A stretch of 29,196 bases of DNA from a virus: positions 1 to 29,196 of IMG/VR virus record IMGVR_UViG_3300001589_000056; one strand, 5' to 3'. Position 1 is the stretch's first letter. The number at the start of each line of letters is the position of its first letter. Below are positions 15,998 through 22,470 of this stretch, piece by piece. The notes below the pieces were generated by a model, which did no database searches, was not told where the DNA came from, and saw only the letters and a list, made by a program, of their open reading frames with translations. Both the position numbers and the translations under genes were made by a program.

Positions 15998-16214
15998 TGA
16001 TCATACAGAAGAAGAAGCTGCTTTGTTGGTTCAAGCATACTTAACGTTTACCTCAAGATTCTCTGAGTATATTCGAGAAGTTGATATTGATCTTTGGAAT
16101 AAAGGAATTGACTTTGCCAAAGACTATACCAACATTGAGGGTGTTATGTTGAAGGATGTACGTGATTTGATGGACATTAATCCGGAGGATTTTGATGAAG
16201 ACACCGAAGATTAA
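15987..16214 (+). CDS. small acidic hypothetical protein (75 aa)
   Basis: Unrecognised, very acidic, helical 75-aa protein: MTGDDHTEEEAALLVQAYLT, then SRFSEYIREVDIDLWNKGID and an acidic end (LMDINPEDFDEDTED). A strong GGAGGAAG sits 5 bases before the ATG at 15987, so I reject the in-frame extension to 15894. It overlaps both neighbours (11 nt and about 20 nt), typical of this compact operon. Confidence 0.66.
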   Translation: MTGDDHTEEEAALLVQAYLTFTSRFSEYIREVDIDLWNKGIDFAKDYTNIEGVMLKDVRDLMDINPEDFDEDTED

Positions 16215-16590
16215 AATTTATATTGCAGGTCCTATGTCAGGTCATCCAAATTTAAATTGGGATGCATTTGATCAAAAAGAAAATCAACTCACTTCCGCAG
16301 GATTTGAGGTAGTTAATCCTGCACGTATGGATCGTGAAATTGGTTTGGATCCAAAAAATGTTGGTGAGTATGATTATGAAGAGGCTGCTGGTAGGGACAT
16401 TCAAGCTTTAAATTCATGTGATGCAATTTATCTTATGGCAGGATTTCAGCATAGTAAAGGTGCCTGTTGGGAGCGTGCTCTTGCCAAACAATGGAATTTA
16501 AAGCGATACTACGAGATTCCTCGTCACGACCATGAAATGCAGGACTTTGGTAACTTTGGTAGAAATTATCAAATGGAATTTGACTTTTAG
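16195..16590 (+). CDS. DUF4406 / nucleoside 2-deoxyribosyltransferase-like protein (131 aa)
   Basis: The N-terminus IYIAGPMSGHPNLNWDAFDQ (residues 8-27) is the hallmark of the DUF4406 family. It has the Rossmann-like fold of nucleoside 2-deoxyribosyltransferases, with a GPM(S/T)G phosphate-binding loop. Later, FEVVNPARMD, the acidic EAAGRDIQALNSCDAIYLM and SKGACWERALAK match strands, an aspartate and a glutamate (E146-type in the family) usually placed at the active site. Phage DUF4406 proteins are usually uncharacterised; base exchange or nucleotide salvage is inferred. The start at 16195 has GGAGG 7 bases upstream, and the TTG just before it is rejected. Confidence 0.75.
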   Translation: MKTPKIKIYIAGPMSGHPNLNWDAFDQKENQLTSAGFEVVNPARMDREIGLDPKNVGEYDYEEAAGRDIQALNSCDAIYLMAGFQHSKGACWERALAKQWNLKRYYEIPRHDHEMQDFGNFGRNYQMEFDF

Positions 16591-16625
16591 ATATAGATAA
16601 TATCAAATTACAATTGGAGTATACT

Positions 16626-16997
16626 ATGTCTACATCAGAGAAGAAAAAAGCATATAACCGTGAATATAACAAAAGAAGACTAGAACAAAATCCATTAATG
16701 CACGTTGAAAAAAACTTAAAGCATCGATATGGTATTACTCTTGAAGAGTATGAAAAACAACTGAATATTCAAGAAAATAAATGTAAACTATGTGGGGCAG
16801 AAGCATGCCCAACAGGTGATAGATTTGCGGTTGATCATTGTCACGAAACTGGCAAACTTCGTGCTCTTCTTTGTCAACATTGTAATACAGGTATAGGTCT
16901 CCTAAAACATGATAAAAATCTATTGGAAAAAGCAATAGATTATCTTGACGAAGATCATAATTTTGCTAGAATAGAGAAAACACAACTACCTCTTTAA
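16626..16997 (+). CDS. endonuclease VII-like HNH nuclease (123 aa)
   Basis: Matches the recombination endonuclease VII family of Zn-binding HNH nucleases. CKLC (C53, C56) and LLCQHCN (C83, C86, N87) form the zinc site. FAVDHCHETGKLRALL (68-82) carries the D-H catalytic pair (D70, H71) and the HETG signature. A final helix (NLLEKAIDYL) is typical. T4 gp49 resolves branched DNA during packaging; short family members like this one can also be free-standing homing-type nucleases. The N-terminal YNREYNKRR stretch is basic and may bind DNA. The start at 16626 has GGAG 8 bases upstream. Confidence 0.85.
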   Translation: MSTSEKKKAYNREYNKRRLEQNPLMHVEKNLKHRYGITLEEYEKQLNIQENKCKLCGAEACPTGDRFAVDHCHETGKLRALLCQHCNTGIGLLKHDKNLLEKAIDYLDEDHNFARIEKTQLPL

Positions 16998-16999
16998 CT

Positions 17000-17575
17000 A
17001 TGAATATATTTGTACTTGATAAAAATCCTAAAACATCTGCCAATCTTATGTGTGACAAGCACGTTGTAAAAATGATTGTAGAGTCTGCTCAAATGCTTTC
17101 TACTGTTCACCGTTACTTGGATGGAGATGAATTTATTTCATATAGCAAAAATGGTAGAAGAATTAAGAGATGGACACACGATACGGATGTCCCTGACTCC
17201 AAAATTCGCCTGTTTAAATCAGTTATGTTGAATCATCCGTGTACAATTTGGACTAGAGAGTCTCTCGGTAACTATTGTTGGTTGGCTAGTCATGCTCTTG
17301 AACTATGTCGTGAGTACACATATCGTTACGGCAGAATTCACAAAACTGAAGGTCTTGTAAATTGGTTTGTATACAATTACCCAAAGCAATTGTATGGATT
17401 TCATCTTACAGACTTTGCACAAGCGATGCCTGATGAGTACAAAGTAACTGGTGATGCCGTTGCAGCCTATCAGGCATATTATCGAGGAGAGAAGGCAGGA
17501 TTTGCAAAGTGGACAAACAGGGAAATTCCAGAATGGTTCTTGACAAAGGATGAAAATGTAGTACAATGTGCGTAA
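17000..17575 (+). CDS. conserved phage protein with CDKHVVKM motif (191 aa)
   Basis: I recognise this as a family common in T4-like and marine phages: MNIFVLDKNPKTSANLMCDK followed by HVVKMIVESAQMLSTVHRYL at the N-terminus; NHPCTIWTRESLGNYCWLAS in the centre; and FAQAMPDEY then YQAYYRGEKAGFAKWTNREI plus PEWF at the C-terminus. The family has no function known to me. Conserved Cys, Asp, His, Arg and Trp residues suggest an enzyme or nucleic-acid-binding protein. Length is normal for the family. The last 12 codons contain the complete promoter for the downstream tRNA leader. Confidence 0.72.
   Translation: MNIFVLDKNPKTSANLMCDKHVVKMIVESAQMLSTVHRYLDGDEFISYSKNGRRIKRWTHDTDVPDSKIRLFKSVMLNHPCTIWTRESLGNYCWLASHALELCREYTYRYGRIHKTEGLVNWFVYNYPKQLYGFHLTDFAQAMPDEYKVTGDAVAAYQAYYRGEKAGFAKWTNREIPEWFLTKDENVVQCA
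17540..17567 (+). promoter_or_regulatory. sigma70-type promoter for tRNA-Lys/Gly leader
   Basis: TTGACA (17540-17545), a 16-bp spacer and TACAAT (17562-17567), then GTGCGT and a predicted start near 17574. It lies in the end of the preceding gene. Confidence 0.82.
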
Positions 17576-17592
17576 TGACTTAATTATATTAT

Positions 17593-17672
17593 GGTGGTTT
17601 TGGACAGTGAACCCTGATCACTTCCGAGTTTAGGGACCTCTACAAACCCTGGCGTTAGGGGGATTCGCCACC
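17593..17672 (+). ncRNA. structured leader upstream of tRNA-Lys
   Basis: About 80 nt with no ORF between the promoter and tRNA-Lys. GGTGG (17593-17597) can close with CCACC (17668-17672). Inside are CCCT...AGGG pairs at 17612-17615/17632-17635 and 17647-17650/17657-17660. An alternative AGGG/CCCT hairpin followed by CATTTT (17657-17680) could be an attenuator. It lacks D-loop and T-loop consensus, so it is not a normal tRNA. Confidence 0.4.
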
Positions 17673-17680
17673 CTCATTTT

Positions 17681-17753
17681 GCCGCTTTAGCTCAGTTGGT
17701 AGAGCTGGTGACTTTTAATCACTAGGTCGGGGGTTCGAGTCCCTCAAGCGGTA
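17681..17753 (+). tRNA. tRNA-Lys (anticodon TTT)
   Basis: Acceptor GCCGCTT/AAGCGGT, canonical D arm (TAGCTCAGTTGGTAGAGC), anticodon loop CTTTTAA with TTT at 17714-17716 and T loop GTTCGAGTC. CCA is not encoded. It lies four bases from tRNA-Gly and shares its transcript. Confidence 0.95.
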
Positions 17754-17757
17754 TTTA

Positions 17758-17830
17758 GCGGGTGTAGCTCAATTGGTAGAGCGTCAGCTTTCCAAGCTGA
17801 ATGTTGACGGTTCGAGTCCGTTCACCCGCT
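17758..17830 (+). tRNA. tRNA-Gly (anticodon TCC)
   Basis: Acceptor GCGGGTG/CACCCGC, anticodon stem TCAGC/GCTGA with loop TTTCCAA, giving TCC at 17791-17793 (reads GGA). CCA is not encoded. The last 47 bases overlap, in antisense, the 3' end of the oxygenase gene at 17784-18404. Confidence 0.95.
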
Positions 17831-18404
17831 TCCAGTTCACGCTAGAAGTTGCTTTCTTTTTATCAGATGTCCAGAAAGAAGCAATGGTGTATCTAGTTTT
17901 ACCTTTTATCTCTGTGACACCATGACGGTGATTACAGTCCGACAAGTGAATAGCAATTCTACCAGAAATTGGATCTATTTTAAAATTATGACCAGGGTAA
18001 TAAGTTTCTCCCCCGTCATAGTCATCATTTAAGTAAATGATAGATCCAAATTCCCGGTGTCCATGTATTTTATTTTCACCTTCTACATTTGACATATCAT
18101 CACAATGTGGTGACTGGGCCATCCCGTCAAACCATCTACAAAGACTCATGGCATCTGCGTAAGGTGTATATGGTAAATCGTATTTTTCGTGTATTATCTG
18201 TTGGGTTTTTAAAGCGGCTTTTTCTATGATTTCAGCAACATCTGAGTTTTCTGGTTTGATACGATCAAGTGTAATTGTTCTTTTATCCCATATAGTGTCA
18301 GGATAAGGTATCCAAACATCAGTATTTTCTGCGTAGGATAAAATGGCGGTTACTTCTTCATTCGTTAAAAATTGATCAATTGAAACTGGGTTGAATTCTG
18401 ACAT
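17784..18404 (-). CDS. 2-oxoglutarate/Fe(II) dioxygenase, prolyl hydroxylase-like (206 aa)
   Basis: Prolyl-4-hydroxylase-like dioxygenase. The iron ligands are H100 and D102 (SPHCDD) and H161 (NHRHGVTEI), with R171 in TRYTIASFW for 2-oxoglutarate. The YLNDDYDGGETYYPG strand (124-138) and IDPISGRIAIH (143-153) match the double-stranded beta-helix core. I start at 18404, after TTGGAG, because the in-frame TTG at 18419 is part of that site. A CTAAATA late box lies 28 bases upstream. Residues ~192-206 are encoded across the antisense of tRNA-Gly, so the natural C-terminus has probably been replaced by read-through. Such enzymes are frequent in marine myoviruses; the substrate is unknown. Confidence 0.85.
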   Translation of the reverse strand: MSEFNPVSIDQFLTNEEVTAILSYAENTDVWIPYPDTIWDKRTITLDRIKPENSDVAEIIEKAALKTQQIIHEKYDLPYTPYADAMSLCRWFDGMAQSPHCDDMSNVEGENKIHGHREFGSIIYLNDDYDGGETYYPGHNFKIDPISGRIAIHLSDCNHRHGVTEIKGKTRYTIASFWTSDKKKATSSVNWKRVNGLEPSTFSLES

Positions 18405-18431
18405 GTTAAATAACTCCAATAAATTCTACAG

Positions 18432-18438
18432 TATTTAG
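18432..18438 (-). promoter_or_regulatory. T4-like late promoter box
   Basis: CTAAATA followed by CTGTAG on the minus strand, 28 bases upstream of the oxygenase ATG. The same CTAAATACTGT string is found at 1248..1238. Confidence 0.5.
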
Positions 18439-18449
18439 ACACAAAAGGG

Positions 18450-18477
18450 TTGACAAACCCACCACAACGAGTATAAT
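18450..18477 (+). promoter_or_regulatory. sigma70-type promoter for the ncRNA unit
   Basis: TTGACA (18450-18455), a 16-bp spacer and TATAAT (18472-18477), then ACTCGT and ATG. The predicted start is at 18484. The ATG opens only a four-codon ORF, so the transcript appears non-coding. Confidence 0.87.
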
Positions 18478-18483
18478 ACTCGT

Positions 18484-18790
18484 ATGACAAATGAATAAGA
18501 AATAATGTGAGGGAGACTAATTACCTCCCTTACGGGACTCGCATAATAATCCTCTACGAATGGGGATAGTGCAAACTCCAAGTGGTTTAGCGACCTGTCC
18601 TCATGATGCAGAAATGCTTGTGGGAGATGATCCTTAGCGGGATGTGTGGAGTGGTGGAAACAGATTACTACAGCCATTGTACGTTCGTTCTGTTTCCTTC
18701 AGGTATACAATAACCCTGAGTCCCATTAAACTACGCCGCGGGGGGAGGAACCGAACTTTGAACTCGGCACACTTCCCTCGCGGTTTTCTT
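18484..18790 (+). ncRNA. structured non-coding RNA of about 305 nt
   Basis: A promoter-to-terminator unit with no plausible protein. Visible helices: GTGAGGGAG/CTCCCTTAC (18507-18515 with 18525-18533, 9 bp); GGGACTC/GAGTCCC (18534-18540 with 18718-18724), closing a 190-nt domain; ATCCTC/GGGGAT (18549-18554 with 18562-18567); a GAAA tetraloop capped by GCA/TGC (18608-18617); GGAAACAGA/TCTGTTTCC (18656-18664 with 18689-18697) enclosing TACA/TGTA; and a terminator hairpin (18736-18783). It does not show the conserved cores of tmRNA, RNase P or 5S rRNA. I do not recognise a class. Phage ncRNAs beside tRNAs include GOLLD-like families, but I cannot place it there. Confidence 0.75.
18736..18790 (+). 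terminator. rho-independent terminator of the ncRNA
   Basis: A long stem: CCGCG (18736-18740) with CGCGG (18779-18783), and GGGGGAG (18741-18747) with CTTCCCT (18772-18778, including G-U pairs). An inner CCGA/TCGG follows, then TTTTCTT. It may also be the 3' domain of the RNA. Confidence 0.75.
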
Positions 18791-18792
18791 TA

Positions 18793-18800
18793 GATAAATA
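18793..18800 (+). promoter_or_regulatory. T4-like late promoter box
   Basis: GATAAATA, 28 bases upstream of the ATG at 18829 and just after the ncRNA terminator, with AGGAGA between. Identical octamers precede 6940 and 22829. Confidence 0.6.
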
Positions 18801-18828
18801 ATACTATCAACTATTTTAGGAGACAATA

Positions 18829-18963
18829 ATGGATATATCACTGACAACATCGCAAATTTTAGGAACAATTTTCTATACTCTTGTAGTATTCGGTCTTGGC
18901 GCACTTTCTGGCAAGAAGATTTGGTACTGGGTTCGTTCTTTCTTTCCTTGGAATAAGGACTGA
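18829..18963 (+). CDS. 44-aa membrane protein
   Basis: A short ORF with a strong AGGAGA ribosome-binding site. MDISLTTSQILGTIFYTLVV continues as a hydrophobic stretch to about residue 26, then KKIWYWVRSFFPWNKD, an aromatic/basic tail. One transmembrane helix with the basic tail in the cytoplasm is likely. It follows a late promoter box and shares one base with the next start (TGATGG), so the pair forms a coupled unit. Similar tiny membrane proteins occur in marine T4-like phages without known function. Confidence 0.7.
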   Translation: MDISLTTSQILGTIFYTLVVFGLGALSGKKIWYWVRSFFPWNKD

Positions 18964-19151
18964 TGGCATATTTTAATCCTAATATGGAAATGCCTCAAGA
19001 GTACATTGATACTCTTGTCGAGATGGGCATGGAGCAGAACATTTCGGCAGAACAGTACTCAAAGCAGATCATCATGAGTTTTCTTGCAAAAAATAATTCC
19101 AAGATGATCAAGAACTTCGCCCAAAAATATACAAGAGAAGTTGCTATCTAA
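18963..19151 (+). CDS. small hypothetical protein (62 aa)
   Basis: Unrecognised 62-aa protein: MAYFNPNMEMPQEYIDTLVE, then EMGMEQNISAEQYSKQIIMS and FLAKNNSKMIKNFAQKYTRE. It looks fully helical with a methionine-rich first half, and its lysine-rich end suggests interaction with acidic partners. It overlaps the preceding membrane protein gene by 1 nt and is followed by a strong terminator, so the two genes form a closed late unit. Confidence 0.65.
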   Translation: MAYFNPNMEMPQEYIDTLVEMGMEQNISAEQYSKQIIMSFLAKNNSKMIKNFAQKYTREVAI

Positions 19152-19162
19152 GAGTAAAAATA

Positions 19163-19170
19163 CATAAATA
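19163..19170 (+). promoter_or_regulatory. possible T4-like late promoter box
   Basis: CATAAATA followed by ATAATA. It lies upstream of a terminator (19178-19214), so its use for the gene at 19242 is uncertain. Confidence 0.35.
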
Positions 19171-19177
19171 ATAATAT

Positions 19178-19214
19178 AAAAGACTGAACTACATTATGGG
19201 TTCAGTCTTTTTTA
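19178..19214 (+). terminator. rho-independent terminator
   Basis: A perfect 10-11-bp stem, AAGACTGAAC with GTTCAGTCTT, a 10-base loop, then TTTTTT. The A-run before the stem would allow termination in both directions. Confidence 0.88.
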
Positions 19215-19241
19215 TACATAAAATGAAATAGGAGAACTAGT

Positions 19242-20846
19242 ATGCTAGCAAGCTCGGGCGCAACATATCCATCAGAAATTTTCATTTGGAAAGGTGGAAA
19301 AACCGCCAATCCATTACAACGAGATGCAGGCCGTCTCAATCGGTCAGAAGGTCATGGTTTTACCACCGCGACCTACTTTAATGCAGTAGAAAACTGGTTC
19401 GTACAAATAGAAGGTTCTACTTCTGGACAAGGTGCTTCCGGACCGGGATCTAGTCCCGTATCGGTTAGACCTGCGACTCGCTTACCAGAGGGTGGCGACG
19501 TAGTTAAATTTATGGCACTACCCAATGATCCTTATAACGGACTCACTGGCGGTCCATGGCCTAAGAACCCCTGCTTATGGGGCGGTAGAGGCTTTAGTGG
19601 AGGAGGAGCAGGTAATACTGGTTATAAGTGGATCGGTGCTGTTGGTTTAACTACCAACCATTATACTGGGTTAGCATCAGTTATAGTCGAAGAAAGTTAT
19701 GGTAGGACTGCTGGTAATCTCGGTCGAGGTTGGAGACTTGGTCTCATTGGCGGTTATGGAACATCGAATGAATTTGATGGTTTAACAGCATCTAAGGATG
19801 GCGTTGTTTGGGATGGTCTTTATCTCGGAACAACTAGATTCTACAATGACCAACAGAAACACGGTACATATTTACAGAGAATGGATAAGGGTGGTTTCAA
19901 GACCCAAGGTGAGGGTGTCTACCAAAGTACATCGGATAGACAAGAAGTTATTCTGGGTGGCACAGCAGGTTCAATCACTAAAGCGCCCCGTTTAATGCCT
20001 TTTGATTCGAGTCCCACCGCGATCGGTCAGAACATCTACAAACTAACTTCAATCAATGCATTTACAGCGGTAATTCCCACTACCACAATGGGCTCCTCGA
20101 TCCCCGGCTTACAATCATATACTAGAGACATATCAATCACACCTAGTGTTGGTGATATTGAAACTGATGCTAGCGTAATTTTTGCAGCAGGGGCTACGCG
20201 AGACTCTGGTGGAGTTAAAGTTCTGTTTAACTGCGGAATCAAGAATGAATTGAATATCGAGAGACGATTTGCGGGAACTCCCCTTGAAGGATTGTCAGCT
20301 GGTGCCGCAATGGTTGAGAACAGTAAGAACTCCAATAAAGTTATCATCGGTAGAGATCCGGATACTGGTCAAGCAACAAGACGATCTGTGAATAAGATTG
20401 TTCTTGGTGATGGTGATGCTCAAGCATTCGGTATAACTTCTGGAGCGAATTTAGAAATCCATTGTGGTCTTACTGTTGCTAATCTTGATATGAGAAGTGG
20501 ATCTCTTCATCTATCTGATAGTCTGTTTAAAGACGAACATATCAGTGTTGTCAAGGGATCAATGCATGGTGGAGAATTAAATTATTATTCTCTCCTATCT
20601 CCTGATACAAGATTAAGAATTGGAACCGGAGGAAACACGTTCGATGATGGGATTAGAGTATTCTCTCCTGATGCCGTGTTTAGATTTAGTCCGAACACAT
20701 ACGTAAAGGCTGCACAGGGACTTAGTGGAGGAGAAGGAACTCCGGATGCCCAAGGATTTAACCGTACAAGTCCAAATAGTGGAACATTTACAACCTCTAA
20801 ATCCGCACTAAGTAAATCTATAGATGATAAAATGTTTGAAGATTGA
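19242..20846 (+). CDS. WKGG-family structural protein 1 (534 aa)
   Basis: Probable virion protein, paralogous to the next gene. Shared landmarks are IFIWKGG (residues 13-19), AVENWFV (48-54), RPATRLPEGGDVVKF (77-91), LTGGPWPKNPCLWGG (100-114) and, near the C-terminus, RLRIGTGGNTFDDGIRV. The W-x-G-G ... N-W opening resembles modules at the start of beta-solenoid surface proteins. The rest is Gly/Ser/Thr-rich with regular strand-turn spacing, consistent with a beta-solenoid. AGGAGA lies 6 bases before the ATG. A terminator just upstream isolates it from the preceding pair. It is a probable fibre, head-decoration or adhesin protein. Confidence 0.72.
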   Translation: MLASSGATYPSEIFIWKGGKTANPLQRDAGRLNRSEGHGFTTATYFNAVENWFVQIEGSTSGQGASGPGSSPVSVRPATRLPEGGDVVKFMALPNDPYNGLTGGPWPKNPCLWGGRGFSGGGAGNTGYKWIGAVGLTTNHYTGLASVIVEESYGRTAGNLGRGWRLGLIGGYGTSNEFDGLTASKDGVVWDGLYLGTTRFYNDQQKHGTYLQRMDKGGFKTQGEGVYQSTSDRQEVILGGTAGSITKAPRLMPFDSSPTAIGQNIYKLTSINAFTAVIPTTTMGSSIPGLQSYTRDISITPSVGDIETDASVIFAAGATRDSGGVKVLFNCGIKNELNIERRFAGTPLEGLSAGAAMVENSKNSNKVIIGRDPDTGQATRRSVNKIVLGDGDAQAFGITSGANLEIHCGLTVANLDMRSGSLHLSDSLFKDEHISVVKGSMHGGELNYYSLLSPDTRLRIGTGGNTFDDGIRVFSPDAVFRFSPNTYVKAAQGLSGGEGTPDAQGFNRTSPNSGTFTTSKSALSKSIDDKMFED

Positions 20847-20873
20847 TCTAATAAACTTTAGGAGAAGAAAGTA

Positions 20874-22289
20874 ATGTCCGAAATTTTTTACTGGAAGGGT
20901 GGAGACACATATCCATCTAAAACCAATGGTAATGGTCTCGCATCGGGAGTTACCACAAATCAAGATTATGTTTGGAATAATCCTAAGAATTGGTTTGTAG
21001 TTTCCCATACTGGTGCAACTCTTACGACTGTTAGTGGGGCATATGCTAGTGCTTCATCTAGGCAGTATGAAAGAGCAACCAGAATTCCCCATGGAAATGA
21101 CATTGTAAACTTCAAGGCCCTCGGCAGCCAAGCAGGATTTGGACTTTCTGGTGGACCTTGGCCCAAGACCCCATGTCTTGCGGGTGGTTTTGTGACAGTA
21201 GGAAATACTAGTGAGTGGTGGGGATCTTACGGAAATACAGCCGAGAGACAAGGAAGATGTAGATCTATTGTTGTGCATCCTTCTTACAGTCAAGGAACTA
21301 ATGGTTGGGAGTTCGGGAGTATATTATACAGTTACTTGGGTACAATTTCGGTTGATGGAAATACCAACGGGGCCCAGCCTGGGGCGCGTATCATGACAGG
21401 ACTTTCGCTCGGTGCTGATATCTTTGCAGAAAAAGCCTCGGGTGAGAGGGTAGTCCTCCAAGGAGGTACCTTCGGTGATATGTACTCATTCGGTAAGACC
21501 AGGCGAACTTTCAAACAGGTTGACACGGTTAACTTACTACTTGCAGGATCTACTACTTTTGGAGGATCTCCGCAGTATAATTCGAACTCCTTCTCTTTGA
21601 TCAGCAGTAATGTCTCTAACGCAGTAAGAATTGAGGGTGATCATAGTCCTAATTTAGCAGGTGTAAACTATTCTGACATTAGTATTCAGTTAGATAATAA
21701 AGTTAAGAGTCTTGTTGTCTACCCAGAAAATGTTCAGAATTTAAATTTCTACGCCGAAGAAGCGGAAGACGTTATTCTTGCTCCGCAGGGATATGATAAC
21801 TTCTCTTCCTACCAATTAAAATCTAATTTTAACTCAGATAATGGAATATCGATTGATAATCTAACATTATTGTCTGTTAATCCTTTGACAGGCTCAACTA
21901 CCGGTGCCGTGGGTGGCGGTTCCAGTGGCCCGTTGAGGCAACCAGAGGTTCAATGGGAGGGCGGAACAATTGGCAATCTACAGATGTCCGCCGGACGAAT
22001 TAAGATCGCAGCCAATGCGGATGATAGAGCCAACATCATCGGTGGCGCTATATCTGGAACTTCTACACTAAATCTAGATTCTCCAGACCTATTTTCAACT
22101 AGTAGAATTGGAACTGGTGGTTGTAGTAGTGATAATGAGGGACTTCTAGTTAAGAGTGAACAGGTAGAGATTAAGTTCAAGTCGGGAACATTGGTTAACA
22201 GTGTAACTGGCATCAGTGCCGAATCGGTCTTCTCCTTTGCCGTTGCAGTACCATCGTCTTCAGGTTCGAAGTTCGGTACTTCGCCTTGA
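20874..22289 (+). CDS. WKGG-family structural protein 2 (471 aa)
   Basis: Paralogue of the previous protein, with IFYWKGGDTYPS near residue 4, WNNPKNWFVV (33-42), RATRIPHGNDIVNF (66-79), LSGGPWPKTPCLAGG (89-103) and a C-terminal SRIGTGGCSSDNEGL that lines up with RIGTGGNTFDDGI. The middle regions differ more. A good ribosome-binding site (AGGAGAAG) precedes the ATG. It is the last gene of this unit, since the UUCG-loop terminator follows 22 bases after the stop. Duplication followed by divergence would fit two fibres or decoration proteins of different specificity. Confidence 0.72.
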   Translation: MSEIFYWKGGDTYPSKTNGNGLASGVTTNQDYVWNNPKNWFVVSHTGATLTTVSGAYASASSRQYERATRIPHGNDIVNFKALGSQAGFGLSGGPWPKTPCLAGGFVTVGNTSEWWGSYGNTAERQGRCRSIVVHPSYSQGTNGWEFGSILYSYLGTISVDGNTNGAQPGARIMTGLSLGADIFAEKASGERVVLQGGTFGDMYSFGKTRRTFKQVDTVNLLLAGSTTFGGSPQYNSNSFSLISSNVSNAVRIEGDHSPNLAGVNYSDISIQLDNKVKSLVVYPENVQNLNFYAEEAEDVILAPQGYDNFSSYQLKSNFNSDNGISIDNLTLLSVNPLTGSTTGAVGGGSSGPLRQPEVQWEGGTIGNLQMSAGRIKIAANADDRANIIGGAISGTSTLNLDSPDLFSTSRIGTGGCSSDNEGLLVKSEQVEIKFKSGTLVNSVTGISAESVFSFAVAVPSSSGSKFGTSP

Positions 22290-22310
22290 TAATCACCTAA
22301 TCGTGAATAA

Positions 22311-22339
22311 AAAGCCTCCCTTCGGGGAGGCTTTTTTTA
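22311..22339 (+). terminator. rho-independent terminator, UUCG loop
   Basis: AGCCTCCC-TTCG-GGGAGGCT followed by TTTTTTT, a textbook intrinsic terminator that ends the WKGG unit. Confidence 0.95.
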
Positions 22340-22355
22340 TTATTGAATAAAGGGG

Positions 22356-22383
22356 TTGACAAGGACATGATGTATGCTATAAT
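22356..22383 (+). promoter_or_regulatory. sigma70-type promoter of the winged-helix gene
   Basis: TTGACA (22356-22361), a 16-bp spacer and TATAAT (22378-22383), then TGTCGT and a start near 22390. It shares the CGT-A initiation context with the other sigma70 promoters here. Confidence 0.88.
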
Positions 22384-22389
22384 TGTCGT

Positions 22390-22470
22390 ATCGAGTTGAG
22401 GAACACACGGGTGCGACTCCGAGACTCGCTTCTAATCAAGCAAGCACCCACCAATTGGAGATTCATTTTT
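22390..22470 (+). promoter_or_regulatory. structured 5' leader of the winged-helix gene
   Basis: An 81-nt leader. GGGTGC (22409-22414) can pair with GCACCC (22444-22449). That helix competes with GCGA/TCGC (22413-22416 with 22426-22429) and with CGAG/CTCG. The TTGGAG ribosome-binding site follows 6 bases after the long helix. Switching could control translation. No known riboswitch core is evident. Confidence 0.4.

Noticed and set aside
17593-17672. Possible tRNA or 5S rRNA
   Set aside because: A closing stem exists, but D-loop, T-loop and 5S conserved sequences are absent; kept only as a structured leader.
18484-18790. tmRNA, RNase P RNA or group I intron
   Set aside because: No tRNA-like acceptor/T arm or tag ORF, no RNase P core motifs and no group I P3-P7 core strings were seen.
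22396-22470. N-terminal extension of the winged-helix protein
   Set aside because: It would begin within the structured leader without a ribosome-binding site; the ATG at 22471 has GGAG upstream.
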